A DNA stretch of 64,000 nt, taken from Strix aluco (lineage: Eukaryota; Chordata; Aves; Strigiformes; Strigidae). Both the position numbers and the translations under genes were made by a program. Under the pieces are notes generated by a model. The model made no database searches and was not told the DNA's origin. It saw nothing but the letters and a program-made list of their open reading frames with translations. This document shows, in pieces, positions 39,346 through 53,320 of this stretch. The stretch covers positions 10,270,325 through 10,334,324 of the forward strand of contig NC_133971.1 in assembly GCF_031877795.1 (NCBI RefSeq), written 5' to 3'. Each line of letters begins with the position of its first letter. Position 1 is the stretch's first letter.

Positions 39346-42300
39346 ATCATTCTGCCAGGCCCAGAGAATTCACTTCCTAGAGCTGTTTCTTTCTGATTAT
39401 GCAGAAGGGAGCCTGTGTTAATGATTTGTCCAAATAGAAGTTTCAACAGACCAAAATGAGTGTATGTCTTCTGTGGGAACTCAGATTTTCAAGAGTAGCA
39501 CTCATCTTTTACTATGGCTGGTTTTTTTGGAAGCATATAGTTAAATCCACAGGTACAGTTCAGTGACACAGGGACCCCTTGTTTAGTGTGTTTATAAACA
39601 TGGCCTACGTAGAATGAATTTTAAATGCTGGAAGTTTCTTTTATTTTAGCAATTTAAAAAAATGGGCAGGGTCACCCACATAAAATGTCTGTTATTAAGT
39701 CTTCCATTGATTTGTCTCATTAAATATAACTCCAAACCTAAGTAATATAGGATTTTTTTTTCTGTCTGACTTGTGGATTTTGTCAGTAGTGTATGAACAA
39801 GTGTTTTAAATGTGGTTGATTGTTTCATAGTTTTTTATCACATATAACTTATATTTTAGATGGCTGAATCCCACCCTTAACAGCTGGAAAACAAAGGAGT
39901 ACCTTTGACAACAAGTACAGCCATTGGTTGAGAGATTGCTCTTGGTTTAGTAATGGCTTTTCATAATTTTTGCAAAAATCTGTGTGCTGTAAATTAATGA
40001 CCACCACTTTGGGCAGGTTATGAGTAACACATATTAAGGAAACAGACACTAACCAGTGAATCAGTTTTATGCATGCAGAAGCCTCCTTTAGCTGGATGCC
40101 ATTGCTGAGATGACGCCAGTGGTTAATAACATTAAGGCATTTTTTGTATATTAGAACCAGGTGCCTGTGTTCTCATTCTGAATTTGACTATCTGGTGAAG
40201 AAAAGGATTTTGCAGAGGAAAATTAAGATGGGTGCTAATATTTATTAGTCAGGAAAATTTAGAGCTCAGAGACTATGCCAGCTTTGTTAAATTTTTGAGA
40301 ATGAGGGTGGGAAAGACAGTAGCCAACAAGGCAGAATTTTTAAGCAAAACAATAAAGCTTTCTAATCCCACTGTGTATGGATAGATGCTTGCATCCCTTT
40401 AATAGAAAAAGGTTATATTCATGATTTGGTCTGATGTCTCTATGGAGAACAAATTATTATCTGAATTTTATTGTAATCATGGGTCTATCTGAAAAACCTT
40501 TGTGGCAGAATCCAGGATATTCTAGAAAGTGTCTATACTTTTTGGTCCAGAAAATGTTGCTGTTGCTGTGTATGTTTACAAAAAGGTGGAGAACTGAGAA
40601 TAGAACTCTTACAGTTTCTTTGGGTTGAGGTTGTATTTTCCAGTCCTTTGAAGACAGGTCATAATACCTGTTACAGGCTGATAGATTTAAGATCCTCTGT
40701 ACACTGCTAATTGTTTCCAGTTGTTTGTGATGGATGCTTCCTATGGACAAAGAGGCTGCACTTCCTTAAATTTGCTATTTTATCAAGCATTTCTGGGCAT
40801 GATTTTTCATAAGCAAAAGCTGCTTTGTTACAGTCAGTGGCATAGTGCCTCATAAAGAACTTGCTAAGGGGGTTGTATGATTTCTTAAGGCTTTTAAAAT
40901 TTTTGAATGAACATTTTTAAAAGTGCTTCTAAGACTTGTCTTCTTTCCCCAAAATCTTCTGCAAATGGGTATGTTTTTGTGTTTGGAAAAGGATCAGATA
41001 GATTTTTCCAGTGGACATGGGCCAGGCAGCCAAAGGACTCCGGAGGCAATAACTGAGATCAAAAAAGAACTTTAAAATGACCTGGCAATAATTTCCTTGT
41101 TTTCTTCTGTTATCTGTGGGAGTGAGCAGGAATCTGTGCTTCATAACCACGGCTTAGGAAAAAGATATGTAATTAATTCTCTCAGTAGTGAATTCTGCTC
41201 ACCAATCCATTTTCTGACTTGTTTATATTTGTCAGAGAACACTATGTAATGCCTGCTGCCATTCTTCTTACTGTTAATTATCTGGACTGTAATTTAATTG
41301 TCCCTTATATTGTTCTGCATCAGAAATCTTAAATAGTATTTTTCCTAAAAGCCAGGCATTTCCCTTGAATGCAAGCCAAAATTTTGCAGCATATGTCTTA
41401 AGTAAATGAGCTGCATGTGATACTAATCATTTCGGGTTTCTCTTTTTCAGTCTGTAATAGGCTTTGGCACAAATCTTTACTTTCCTGTGTCTCTTCAAAA
41501 TTATTTCTGGGGCTCTTCAAAGGGGAGAGTTATAACTCATTTCTATGATTTGGCCTCCATGCCATTAAGCTGCTTACTTGCATGAAAATAACATGCTTGC
41601 CTCTACCATCCATGAGTACATGTTCAAGAGAAACTGCATTCTTTGTCTTTGTGCTTCATCCTGCTGTCTTTGGATTCCAGAATTGAAATCACTTGCAAGT
41701 GAAAATCCTAACTGTCAGTCTTAGATCTCAGTTCTGCAGCCTCTATGTAAGTGATTCCCGGTCACACGAATTAAACTATTGCAAATAAAGAGGTTACTCA
41801 GGCAAATAAAGACTGAAAGACCAGGTCCATGTGACCTACCCCTTAGAAGTCTGCATCTGTAACCATTCAGCTTCAGATTTTACCATCAACTTACCTCATT
41901 TGAGTCATGGCTAAATATATTTCTACCTAGTAGCAATTAATTCCTGGTGGCAGCTGCCTGTTCTCAAATCACATTCTGTACCCATGTGCCTGCAACACAT
42001 GTAGTTAATTATGACAGAGGACCTGGAAATGTTATTAGAGTCCAACCACTCAGAGACCCCCATTAATTACATACCGGGCTACATGGGATCGGTTACATTG
42101 TCCACTTAGTATGATCTGTGTAGCATTGAGTCTGAATAGAGCAAAATCACAACTGTTAATATGGAGAAATAAGACATCTACTTTCTACTCTGTGAAGGAG
42201 AAGAATGCCTAAGGATCTTCAGAAATATAAGAAAACATCATATTTATATCTTATATTTCTGTGACATTTGTGATGGAATATCTGAAATATTGATGTTAGA

Positions 42301-44392
42301 TGAACGTATATGTTCCTTTCTTCTTGTTACTTGTCATAAAAATTTACTGTGTTTTATGAGGCGTGCTAATGCTCTTTGGGTTCCCCACTGAGTTTTTGAG
42401 AAAGGAAGGAAGAGGAATACATTAGCTGAGGGGTGCACTTACAGACTCAAGAAACCTACGGCTTTTCACAGCAGACTATCACATCTTCAGGACATATTAG
42501 TCTACTTGTTTGTACACAAATCACGCGTTCATGTAGAGTAGGGCTAGGGTGAGACCTTCGTTTTGCAGAAAAAGAGGTAGAGAAAGTCAGAACAGTAGCT
42601 GGGTACGGTGAAATAAGAGAAAACAAACCATATTTGGGAGCAGAAGTACACTATGGCATTTTTTCCCCTCTTAAAATATTCTCAAATATTAAAATGTCTT
42701 GTCTCATTACTATTTCTTTCTATAATTGCCTCATGTTACACTAGATAGGGAGAGTTTTTTTCAGCACTTAGCAGTTATGAAACAGAATCAGCATGGCTTT
42801 TCCACTCATGACAAATATCACTGAACCTCTTGGAAGATCCTTGTAGTTGCTTGGAACAGGCTTTTGGCAATAAGGTAAATAGCGGGGTCTTCCCCAGAAT
42901 GTTGACAAAGTAACTGGGGCCCAGAAGATTGTCACAATTAGTCCGGGATTACAAAGCAAAACTGTCATTCCTCAATTTTCCTCTTGCTCTTTGACATTGT
43001 TTCCACCCATTGCCGTTAATTTCTCAGAACATTTGTGAAGTAATCAGTGTATGGCCTTCCTTTGTGATTGCTAATGAGCTTATTAAAAGCTACAGCACAA
43101 AATTAAAGTTGCATGGGATTTTTGCCTTACTTTACACAGGGCTTTTAATTACCTGTAAGCACTTTATGAAGTACTGTGGTTTAATAACTTTGCAGTGTTA
43201 ATCTCTAATATTATTTGAAAATAGGGAATCTGGTGGATTGGGAATATTTAGTTTAGCAGAGAAGTTTGGTAACTTTTACCGAAAGCAACATTCCTCCCCA
43301 GGCCTTTGCTATAGAGAACATGCTAGATGACAATCCTAGCAGTAAAACAATGGTTTCTGTAGAAGATAGGTGTAGATCTTGTGCTGGCTCATTGTATAGG
43401 GATAAATATCAGTCTGAATCCTAAATGACAGCTTGATATCAGAAGAACATGGAACTATTTAAATAGTGAAGAATTTCTAGCTGAATTCCCAAAGATTTCC
43501 TATAGAATAGCAAAAGTCACTCAACTGTTTTCATGATAAAATAAAACCTAAATTTTTATATCTGCCAGTACTTGAGAAAAAGGGCAACTAGGAAACTGGA
43601 AAATATTGTTCTTCAGAAAGCAATAATTCTGCATTCATGTGTTTTGCTTTGTTTTCATGTGTTTCTTTGCTGCCTTTCAAGACTTCATAGTTAGTGATTT
43701 GGCTTAGTTTGGCATGTTCATTGTAAGCTAAACATGATGTTTGTTCTTCATCTTTTTTCTTCTTAAGCACTGAACTCCGTAATAGTAGGAATTAAGTGGA
43801 ACTAGCAGCACTAGTTGTTCCCCTTGGATGGATGCTTGGAGTAGCTGATTTAGTCTGCTCCATTTTCAGTAATTAGCTCATTATGTTCCTTCTCCTATCA
43901 TTGTTTTGATCTTCATCAGATCTCTGTGTTTGCAGTGAGTGGATTTTAAATAGATAACCTAGCACAGGTAAAAGGTCACAACTGTTCATTTTAAAATAAT
44001 CTCAATTTTTAAGCACAGCTTTCTTTGGTTTTACTGCAATGCCTCTCTGGCACTGGGATATGGAGTGATGGTTTGTGTGAACTGTGGACGTCACAGGTAC
44101 TTTTTTGTGTGCATTGTCTTCAAGGAGGCAGCAACTAGAACAAGCCTAGTGTGCAGATGCTTTACTGGAACCAGTGCCCCAGTACATCTTTATGGTGCTC
44201 TTGAGCTTGGGACAGCAATATGAAGAGATTAGTACAAAGCTGCTGACAGCTGGAGAAGATTTATTTTTATCACCTGATATAAACAAATATCCCTTCTGTA
44301 TGGGATAGATAAGATACACATACTGAAGTTCCTATGGCATCACAGATTTGTTACAAACTTTCAGGGTAGTTAACGTGGCATGAGTATTGCTG

Positions 44393-44432
44393 CTTATTCT
44401 GTCAAAGGAATTTAAACTTATTCTGTCAAAGG
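44393..44432. repeat. Two-copy 24-bp-period direct duplication
   Basis: The 16-bp string cttattctgtcaaagg occurs at 44393-44408 and again at 44417-44432, identical, period 24 bp. An 11-bp tandem (attcattatcc twice) follows at about 44510-44531. Confidence 0.9.
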
Positions 44433-46221
44433 CATATTATATGTTCCTTGCAAAAAAAAAAAAATATTAGTGACATTCATGACAAAACAAATCAATCTGG
44501 ACAAGTAGATTCATTATCCATTCATTATCCACACAGAGCAGTAAATTTGGGGTTACTACCCAATTATTATAAAATCTGTCCAGCTCTTTCTAGACCTTTT
44601 CAAGGCATTACAGCTTCATTGTAGACATTTTTCTTGATGTTTCCAAAATCTTTCATCAGTTGTCCAAGTGTGATGAGGCAGATTAGGACTGTTTTTTTTA
44701 CTTTATGCAACACAGTTTTAGAGTAGTATGCTAGGTGACCAGCTGAGATAAATCTGTGTGATCTCTTTGGCTTTTGTGGAGCTACCCTGACCTACATGAG
44801 CATAGGGTCTAGTCCAATACCAATTAACATATCAGCTAATATGCTTGAAACCGATATTGCTTCTTCCTCATTGCCTCTGAGGAGTTACAAAAACTGTGAA
44901 CATTAAAGTTGATACTTCTCTCTAATGGAGCAATGTGTATTATTTACACAGGTAGCAGCTTCAGGATCAGATAGACTTTCTGAAGGGCCAATTTATTTTA
45001 GACATAATTATTAGACTTGAGAAAAAAACATACAATTGTCATGAAAAGAATTAATTGCTCACCAGTTCAAATTATATTAACAAAACAAGGACAAGGTAGA
45101 TTTGCCATATTAATAAGCTACTGAAACATCTCACTTCTTGCATATATTTAAATCACTGTACTTCTTGGGGCAGTTTAGCACTTATTTCTGCCTTTGCTGG
45201 TCAGGCTAAGTGTGACTGACAAACCTTGAAGTGTCAGATTCTGTGTGCTGGCCATCTTGAAACCACAAGGATGACAGTCCTAAACAGGATTACAATGTGA
45301 TTATTGTGGTGATAAGGTATAAGTTACCATGGACAAGTTGTTTTGTTCTGTAACACAGATGCTACCCCAAAAGTAGGCTAATATTGAAGGCAAAGCTTGT
45401 CTTCGCCTTGTCTGTGTCCTGACACAGCTCACAGAGCCTGATTCATTGCAATTTGCTCTGTGCAAAACTAAGGTACTTCTGTCTGTCATTTACTAGAACC
45501 TCAATGACTTATTCAAAGCTATATATTTTGTTTTCATGTTAAATGTAGAGTGAAACATTTGGACTTCAGTTTTGCTCATTACCACGGACCTCTTTTGATC
45601 AATGAGAGGTGTACCCATGTAATAATGATGAAGGGCAACTATTTCTAATGATAGCAAATCACTAAGGATTAATGTTGATTTTTCTTTTTCTTGATTCATT
45701 CTTGGCTTGTTTCTCAAAGGTCTCATGGTCTCATAAAACCACATAATTTTTGATATAACAAAACATTATATTATTGTGGTTTTAAGTCAGGAGAATAATG
45801 TGCTTCTCCAATTTATCTTTGAACTATAGCTGGTCTCAACAGAACATCATTTAAGCTTTGTAATCATGACATCTTTCCCTGTTCTTTTTCTCTTCTTTTA
45901 GAAGTATTCTTCTGAAATCCTGCAAAACCTTGGCTTTCTGCATCAAAATCTGAGAGTGGACAGTTGTATTAGCTGTAGAGTAAATGACAGGGATTCAGGA
46001 CAAAAAGTAGCTACTGAAGAGCATTTGCTAGTAATTCTGTGTTGTTTTTGTGGAAATTAAAACTTTCTGATAAAATTTCTGCTGAGGAAGGTTTCTGAGG
46101 TTCTGCATAGAATTTCTGGCAAAGCAGGTGGCAGGTATCTGGGTCTATCTCATCCCAAATGACTTCTCACTGCTGTTGATATAATGACTAGTCTGAGGTG
46201 AGTGTTTCTCTCTCCTGTTGT

Positions 46222-46289
46222 TGGTTTGATTTTGGTTTTTGTTGTTTTGGTTTGGTTTTTGGTTTGTTTGTTTTGGATTGTTTATTTTT
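46222..46289. repeat. GGTTT/GTTT low-complexity tract
   Basis: A strand-biased stretch of only G and T for most of its length (tggtttgattttggtttttg and similar), in intron 2. It explains the hydrophobic start of the 114-codon frame at 46198, which is not a gene. Confidence 0.85.
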
Positions 46290-48128
46290 TTCCATAAAAA
46301 CTTTTAACGGTTTTTGGTTTTATCTGGATATGACCAGGAAGCATTTAAGAAATCCCTTTGATGAAGTGGAAAAATTTATTTCCAATTCCAGCATACAGTC
46401 TATGCAAGAAACTTGGATTACAGCAATAGAGGAGAAAAACTATTTAGTTTTTTGCTTTGTTTTTTTCTCTATGGTTTCCCTTTTCAATTTTCTAATTTCT
46501 TGGAAAACTTTTGCTGATGCATATACAAGGAGTAAAATTTGAGTCAAAGTGCAGATTCAACTCTCCTTTCAAACTGAGCTAATCTGATTGTGTTGGCTTG
46601 TGCTTCTGTTGACTAATTTGACTGGTCTGGCTGAGCTTCAGCAAAACATTTAAAGAATGTATATTATTTGCATATATTTTCATGTATTGCATTGTAAATT
46701 TAGAGGTTACTTAGGCAACATGAATTACTGGTATTGTTTGGAGCTTTCTTAAGAGCAATTAGTGGCTAGAAGATATTTCCTTTTTCTAGTTTCTTCTGTA
46801 TTATGTGAATCTACTAGTGCATGAATCAATCATGATTTGACACAAAATTGATTTGCCACTTCTTAATAATAGTAAGCCTGCCTCTCCTGGCATGATTCTT
46901 CATGAGGGACAAACTAACAACTATTTCATAAGGATCAGTTATCAAGCTAACAGGTTATGCGTCTTCCACCATGTTTATACTTGAAAAGAAAGGATTTAAT
47001 CAGTCATTGTCAGCAGCATGAGAAAGTAACTCCAGTCTACTGGAGGTATAGTTTTCCAGGTGCTTTCATTTCAGACCTTTCAGAACTTGAAATGGTATCT
47101 GAATTAATTTGCAAACTTGGAAAAGAAGAACATGCTGTCAACTGAAATAAGCCTTAATATGTATATATATATAGTAATTACAAAATGCTTAAAATCTATA
47201 CCGGAAATATTTAGGGTTTTTTCTTGTCTTTTCCTTATGTGATTTTAGTGGAATTTCAAATCTGAAATACATTTTTTACACTTAAAGCATTGTACTAACA
47301 GAAATCAGTTTGCTTTTTTTTTTTTTTTTTGGTCTGGTAATTAAACATCACCCAAATTCCTAAATTGTTAAACATCTCTGATACCTCTTAAGACACAACA
47401 TCTTCAGTCTCTTGGGAAAATAAATTGTGAGCCTGCAAATTATTCAGAGAACATCCTTCCTTCAAAGAAATGGTCAAGTATTAGGTTTTTTATCTAAGAA
47501 ATATGAGGGAAGTTAAATGTCATGAATTGAGACAGATTGAACTTCTAATTAGAAGGCAGCCTGACCAGTACAGCCAAGTTGGAGTGAGTCCAAGAAAAAT
47601 TAATGTGGAGGTAAGAAGAAAAGTCAAGCTGATATACCAGCTAGAAAAGAGGACAGCTGGGGGTATTTGTGTCAGTCTTATATGGAGCATACAGAACAAA
47701 GAGAATAAAATCAAAGGATAGTGTTGCTGAGTATGCTGATGGACGAACTTCATCCAGTATGGTTTGCCTTTTAGTGGCCAGGAGAATCCTTGGGGGTTCA
47801 AGTAGAACTGGATTCCTTAGCTATCTTCAAGTTACTGTGTCTTTTAACAGCTAAAAATAATTTTACCTGTTGGTTAACTCAAATTACTGTATACAATACA
47901 CATGTATACACATACATGTTTTGTGGTCTTTAATAATATACATACTACATAGAGATTCACCCTTGGTGCTGCTGGCAAATATATAAAATAATTCTGTAAC
48001 ATTGGGAACTCTATTAGAAGGAGCATACCTGTCCTCATTAAACTGCATCCATGATACTGTGTTGAGTTCCCCCTGCCTTCCCCACCTCCCCCAACATACA
48101 AGAATGATACCAACATACTGGGGTGAGT

Positions 48129-48490
48129 TCAGCAGAAGGTCACCAAGATACCCAGGATGCTGGAGCTCTTCCCCTGTGAGGAGAGGCTGAGGGACCTGGG
48201 CTTGCTCAGCCTGGAGGAGGGAAGGTTTCAGAGGGACCTCAGAGCAGCCTTCCCATACCTATAAGGAGGTATCAGGCTCGATATAAGGAAAAGTTTTTTC
48301 ACCATAACAACAGTAAAGCAGTGAAACAGGTTGCCCTGAGAGCTTGTGCAATCTTATTTTTGGAGGATTTCAATACCCAACTGGATACAGCTCTAATCAA
48401 CCTGGTCTGATCTATAGCTGACCCAGCATGGAGCTGAGGGCTGGGTTAGATGACATCCCAAGGACTCTTTCTATCTGAATCCCTACAATT
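48129..48490 (+). mobile_element. CR1 LINE 3' fragment, old
   Basis: It starts at the CR1 segment matching 'cagaggagggccaccaagatgatc', here read as cagcagaaggtcaccaagat. It continues through gaggagaggctgagggacct and gggcttgctcagcctggagg. It ends in the degenerate tail ggactctttctatctgaatc. About 360 bp. It is strongly diverged with a broken frame, and looks older than the other copies. Confidence 0.88.
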
Positions 48491-49259
48491 AGCCATGGAA
48501 GAGAACTGCATAATTGATCAGTCTGCAGTTGTGGTTTACTGCAAAATATTTGCTGAGTGGGATTTAAATTCTTATGGTGTTTAGAATTTTGTAATATATT
48601 TGTATAAAACTGGGAGCACAATTATGCTCTAGTGTCTTCTTTACAGTTGACTATAAAATTTTTCTGGTGTAGTTCTGTTGGCTGAAGATGGAAGCAATTA
48701 TTATTATTTCAGGTAACATCAATATCCCAGCATTACCCTTGTCTTGAATATAGCTGTGCTATATGAAGAGTATTGCTTTGGATAAGGTATAGGTATGCCA
48801 GCAGATAAACCCCTTGGCTTCTTATGTGCAGTGTGCATGTAAAGGAGCTCTGCTATGGTATTTTCCTGCTGTAGGGTACTAATATTCCTATGTTGTAGTT
48901 GGGAAAAATGATTAAGGATATGCCTGTGGAGTCAGGTTAAGAGACAGGATGTATTTGCTCAGGTATAGCACTGTAGAACTGTCTCAATTCTGTGTCCGTT
49001 CCTGTAGATATGCTCTGCAAATCAGACTGAAATTTTTATGTGAACAGAAGTGAGCCCTATTTCTTTCACTATTTCTGTGCTGGTTCTAATTAAGTTTGCA
49101 CTGACATGGCACACAAAAAAGATGAAATTTTGATTGCCAGGACTATATAGCATATACTCCTGACATTTTTGGAATCGTAACACTGGAAATGATCCTTATG
49201 AATCCTTTTGGGATGTAAAAGTGACAAGTACACACCTCAGCCAAATGTTACATTAAAAT

Positions 49260-49438
49260 AAAATCACTATTATCCACATAAGCTTTATCAGTTGTTTTAC
49301 ACAGCAGTAAACCACTAGTTTTTCAATAGATAAGATAAAATCAAGAAACTAAAGTTAATAAAATAAAATCTATAAAGTAAAATCAATATTATCGATGCAA
49401 GCTCCATCAGTTGATTTACACTATACTAAAACACTAGT
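49260..49438. repeat. Diverged 119-bp tandem duplication
   Basis: The 60-bp segment 49260-49319 (aaaatcactattatccacat...cactagt) recurs at 49379-49438 (aaaatcaatattatcgatgc...cactagt) with about a dozen substitutions and no gap. The period is 119 bp. It is an old tandem duplication in intron 2. The part between the aligned segments is A-rich and less well conserved. Confidence 0.88.
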
Positions 49439-49591
49439 ATGATTTCCGTTTCCTGGCTCAATGACTTAAGTGCATATTACAAAGGGAGAAACATCTTTAT
49501 TATTTGCAGCTGTTGTGGTTATGTGGTCAAGAAGCAGTAGGAACAGTTGTGTGGATCTCCATATTAAAAACAAAAGCGTTCAGAGAAAGGG

Positions 49592-49609
49592 GGGTGGTGG
49601 TGGTGGTGT
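49592..49609. repeat. (TGG)n short microsatellite
   Basis: Five to six copies of TGG after a G run (ggggtggtggtggtggtg). Intronic simple repeat. Confidence 0.9.
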
Positions 49610-51878
49610 ACTCTGAACATAGCAAATTTAGCAGATTAAGAACTCAAATTTGGCCATAACAGTACAGTATTAATACTTACTGTTTGAGCTGTGATTCAGT
49701 AGTACTGCAAGAATACTTCTACATACCCACCAATATCTGATGTTCCTAAATGGTAGGTTTATGGTTTTGTTACCAAGCTGCCCACTGAACCATGATACAT
49801 TTGTCCTGTATGGATAGTACAGCATCCTGGGATTCAGTCTACCCAGTTACAGGTTGTCCTGGGAAAGCCTCTGCCATGTGCTGCAGTACTGAAGAGCTGG
49901 ACTCCACTAACAGTACTTGTGTGAGTCCTCTCCTTTTCTGTATGAGATTAAAACAGGACCCAGGAAGCACTTGCAGTGTTTGAAGGGGATGGAAGAACTG
50001 CCTCTGAGCGGGGCAGAATATGTCAGTCTGCCATCAGACAGAAGGAAGGGAAAGTGGCATGTGATAGGAAAACAGATAAAAGAGAAGAGTGGAAAGAGTT
50101 GTGGGAGCCAAAGTTTATTGCCCAAGTTGATAAGGTTCATAGGTATGTTCCTGTATGTGTCACACAGAGGCACCCAACTGCTCTTAGCAACGAACTCTAT
50201 TTAGCATCTTATTTAATTAAAGATTTATCTAAGTCCCTTCTCAGACTGCCATCTTTTTCATGCTGAGCCAGTTGGATTTCATTATATTAATAAAACCTAC
50301 CTAATGTAAACAATATCAGAATAAAGTGATAGAAAAGACTGTTGGCTTGGACACAAATTGCTGTGGGATAAGACTTGATACCATACAAGTCAGGAAGCCT
50401 GGTTCTGTGTCCAGTTTTGTCACTCCCTTTTGAGAAGCAGCTGTCCTCCTCCTCATATGCTCTGTGTATAAGAACACTTTCTTTCGGAAGGATCTTCAAG
50501 CTCTCTGCTTGATGCAGTGGGTAGGTCTTTTAACCAAACCTTCTGAGTCGACTTCTCATTATAGAGTAGAGAAGATCTCTTTCCAGAAGGACATTTTCGG
50601 GGTTTGTATGTTAATCATATTTGGTACTTGGGATTTAATATTTCTGGGGAAAATCTGACCAACAGTTCATTCTCTAGTCAAAGTGAAGTATGGATGATAT
50701 TTTGTAATTCTCTTGATGCTCTTCTGTCCAGGAGATAACGAATAAAGAAGAAATTCAGGTGGGGGGCATTTTGGTCCATTTCACCAAAATTTGAAGTAGA
50801 AGTTTTTTGTTTTTATCTGGTCTCCACAGGTTTTCTGAATTGAACATTCCTGTAATGTGAGACAAACTAGCTTTCTAACATGTTTGGCATATACCTGCAT
50901 ATTTAATCATGTGCTATAGATAGCATTTATATTGCATATAGTTCAAACAACGGGAGTTTCACAAAATCTGGGAGAACACTCTCCCCTGCATCCCCCTAAC
51001 AATTGTGCTTGTGTTGCTTCTTCCATCACCTGACATAAGCATGACAATTGGAATATTTTTTCTCTTATTTTCTTAATTTAAATTAAGAAGTTACATGTAT
51101 TTCACACATTTCAGGAACAGCTTTGGGAAGGTGCTTGTGCAGTAAGAACAATGATGAGTTTTATTTTAGAACCTAATCCCTGTTTACAGTATATCCATTG
51201 GTTATGTGTTTAAAAAAAAAGGGGGTGGTGGTGAGAGGAAGAAAAGAATACCCAAACACTCCAAAAGTCTGGCATTCAGTAGCAGTTCAAGTTTTATAAG
51301 TGTGCAGGCAGTAACAGAGAAAGATTAAACCACCTGCCCAGTGCCTCTGGTTGCTGAAAGCCTGCTTCTCTGCTAAGACTCCATTTACTTTTTGGTTTTT
51401 TCCTCCTTATTTTACACAGGTTATGTGAGGACTTATTTCACATTTTGCTACTTTAAAAGGCATTAATGTTGTCTGCTATACTGTCTTGTGTAGGTGAAAA
51501 TACCACCATTTAAGCTTTACAACTAAGAATATTCTTGCATATAAAGTATTTTCCAAGCCAGCCCCAATGTGTCAGAAAACTGTTCTGAAGCAGGATGTGT
51601 AGAGCAAGCAGTACTCAGTGCAATCAATCAAAATAATATTCTAAATCTCTGATTGCATCAGTGTCTCAGAAGTGAAGAGCATTTTAATTCTTTAAAAAAT
51701 GATCATTAAATTAAAAGACCTGATTTGTATTGATGCTACCTGGATGATTTTTCAGTTGATTTGAAAGGAGTTAACAATGAATTTTCTCTTCATGTTTCCA
51801 CTGTACAAGGGATTCTTTGAATTAAGAATGTTCAGCTTCCTTACTTAATTTTTTTACTCTACATTTGGTGAGGGTTTT

Positions 51879-51904
51879 TGGTTTTTTTTTTTTTTTTTTT
51901 TTTT
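51879..51904. repeat. Poly(T) tract
   Basis: About two dozen T following a GTTTTTGG motif in intron 2. If this marks a minus-strand retrocopy, the source is not recognisable. Confidence 0.9.
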
Positions 51905-52508
51905 GTATTATCATTATTTCAGTGGAGATCTGGTGTTTTTCCCTTCTATGAAACTTTTACAATGTTTCCCCTTTGCTAGTAAATGGAAAAAGTGCTTTTA
52001 ATCAAGGCAACATGTTCATCCTGGTTCATCTGTGCTAGTCAATGTTGATTCAGAAGCATTTCTTGCTGATAACTCTGCAAAAAGAAGTTATTTGGGGACA
52101 GAAGACGAATCCGCAGTATTATTCTGTTGCTTCAGGTACTGAATGTTCCCAAGAATACTAACAACACAGACCAGTGATATCTTTCAAAAGGTATACTTTG
52201 TATCTGGTTTTCTGACCCAGAAATATATTCTGCACAAGCTCCATTCATAAATAAGTGGAAATCATTGTGGATACTTAGCAAAATTGATGTTCTTGTTCAC
52301 TATGAGTGGAAACGTGCTGTAGGCTACATTAAATCTCATTTCTTGACTGATGCTGTCTGCTTTTCAAACAGCTCGGGTATATTCCCAGTGACCTCCACTC
52401 TTCATCTGGCAGATGTCATCCCATGAGGCATCACTGTTGAAAAATCAACTTCAAAATTGATTTGAATTCTTAAATAACTGTCCATGTGGTTCTGGCCCCT
52501 GCTTATAG

Positions 52509-53320
52509 CATCATAAAATCATTTAGATTGGAAAAGACCCTTAAGATCAAGTCCAACCTCAAACATAACAGTGCTAAGTCCACCAGTAAACCATGTTGCC
52601 AGATGCCACATCTAAACATCTTTTAAATACCCCCAGGAATGGTGACTCAAACACTTCCCTGGGCAGCCTGTTCCAATGCTTGACAACAGTTTCAGTGAAG
52701 AAATTTTTCCTAATACCCAGTCTAAACCTTCCCTGGTGCAACTTGAAGCCATTTCCTCGTGTTCTATCACTTGTTACTTGGGAGAAGAGACCGACACCCA
52801 CCTCACTACAACCGCCTTTCAGGTAGTTGTAGAGAGCAATAAAGTCTCTGCCCTGAGCCTCCTTTTCTTGAGGGTAAACTACCCCAGTTCCCTCAGCCGC
52901 TCCTCATAAGACTTGTTCTCTAGACCCTTCACCAGCTTCGCTGCCCTTCTTTGGACACGCTCTAGCCCCTCAATATCTTTCTTATAGTGAAGGGCCCAAA
53001 ACTGAACACAGTATTCAAGGTCTGACCTCACCAGTGCTGAGTACAGGGGGACGATCACTTCCCTAGTCCTGCTGGCCACACTATTTCTGATACAAGCCAG
53101 GATGCTGTTGGCCTTCTTGGCCACCTGGGCACACTGCTGGCTCATATTGATGTGGTTGTCAACAAACACCCCCAGGTCCTTTTCCACCAGGCAGCTTTCC
53201 AGCCACTCTTCCCCAAGCCTGTAGTGTTACATGGGGTTGTTGTGACCCAAGTGCACTCAGCCTTGTTGAACCTCATACACTTGGCCTCGGCCCATTGATC
53301 GAGCATGTCCAGATCAATGC
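52509..53320 (-). mobile_element. CR1 LINE fragment (3' part)
   Basis: On the - strand this covers the last third of CR1 RT to the 3' end. The frame 52879-53187 (-) reads [40 protein letters not shown]. The frame 52574-52801 (-) reads [20 protein letters not shown]. The frames are separated by a shift, so it is inactive. The + strand opens with catcataaaatcatttagat, the tail in reverse. The 5' truncation lies near 53320, in the segment AEAKCMRFNKAEC. It is the same FESP/VESP subfamily type as the copies at 3829, 59935 and 63547. Confidence 0.92.

Larger units (their letters stand above)
25558..48128. other. CR1-free part of RAB3C intron 2
   Basis: About 22.5 kb of AT-rich intronic DNA in which I recognise no CR1, LTR, RNA gene or exon. 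It contains homopolymer and low-complexity tracts (T at 27478-27494, A at 34217-34237, GGTTT-rich 46222-46289, T at 47316-47331) and small duplications at 39292-39345 and 44393-44432. Open frames here are of chance length. Confidence 0.6.

Noticed and set aside
49790..50270. Three overlapping open frames of 88-96 codons on both strands, suggesting an exon or retrocopy
   Set aside because: No frame has a recognisable protein signature, the frames conflict with each other, and there is no poly(A) tail or consistent splice pair.
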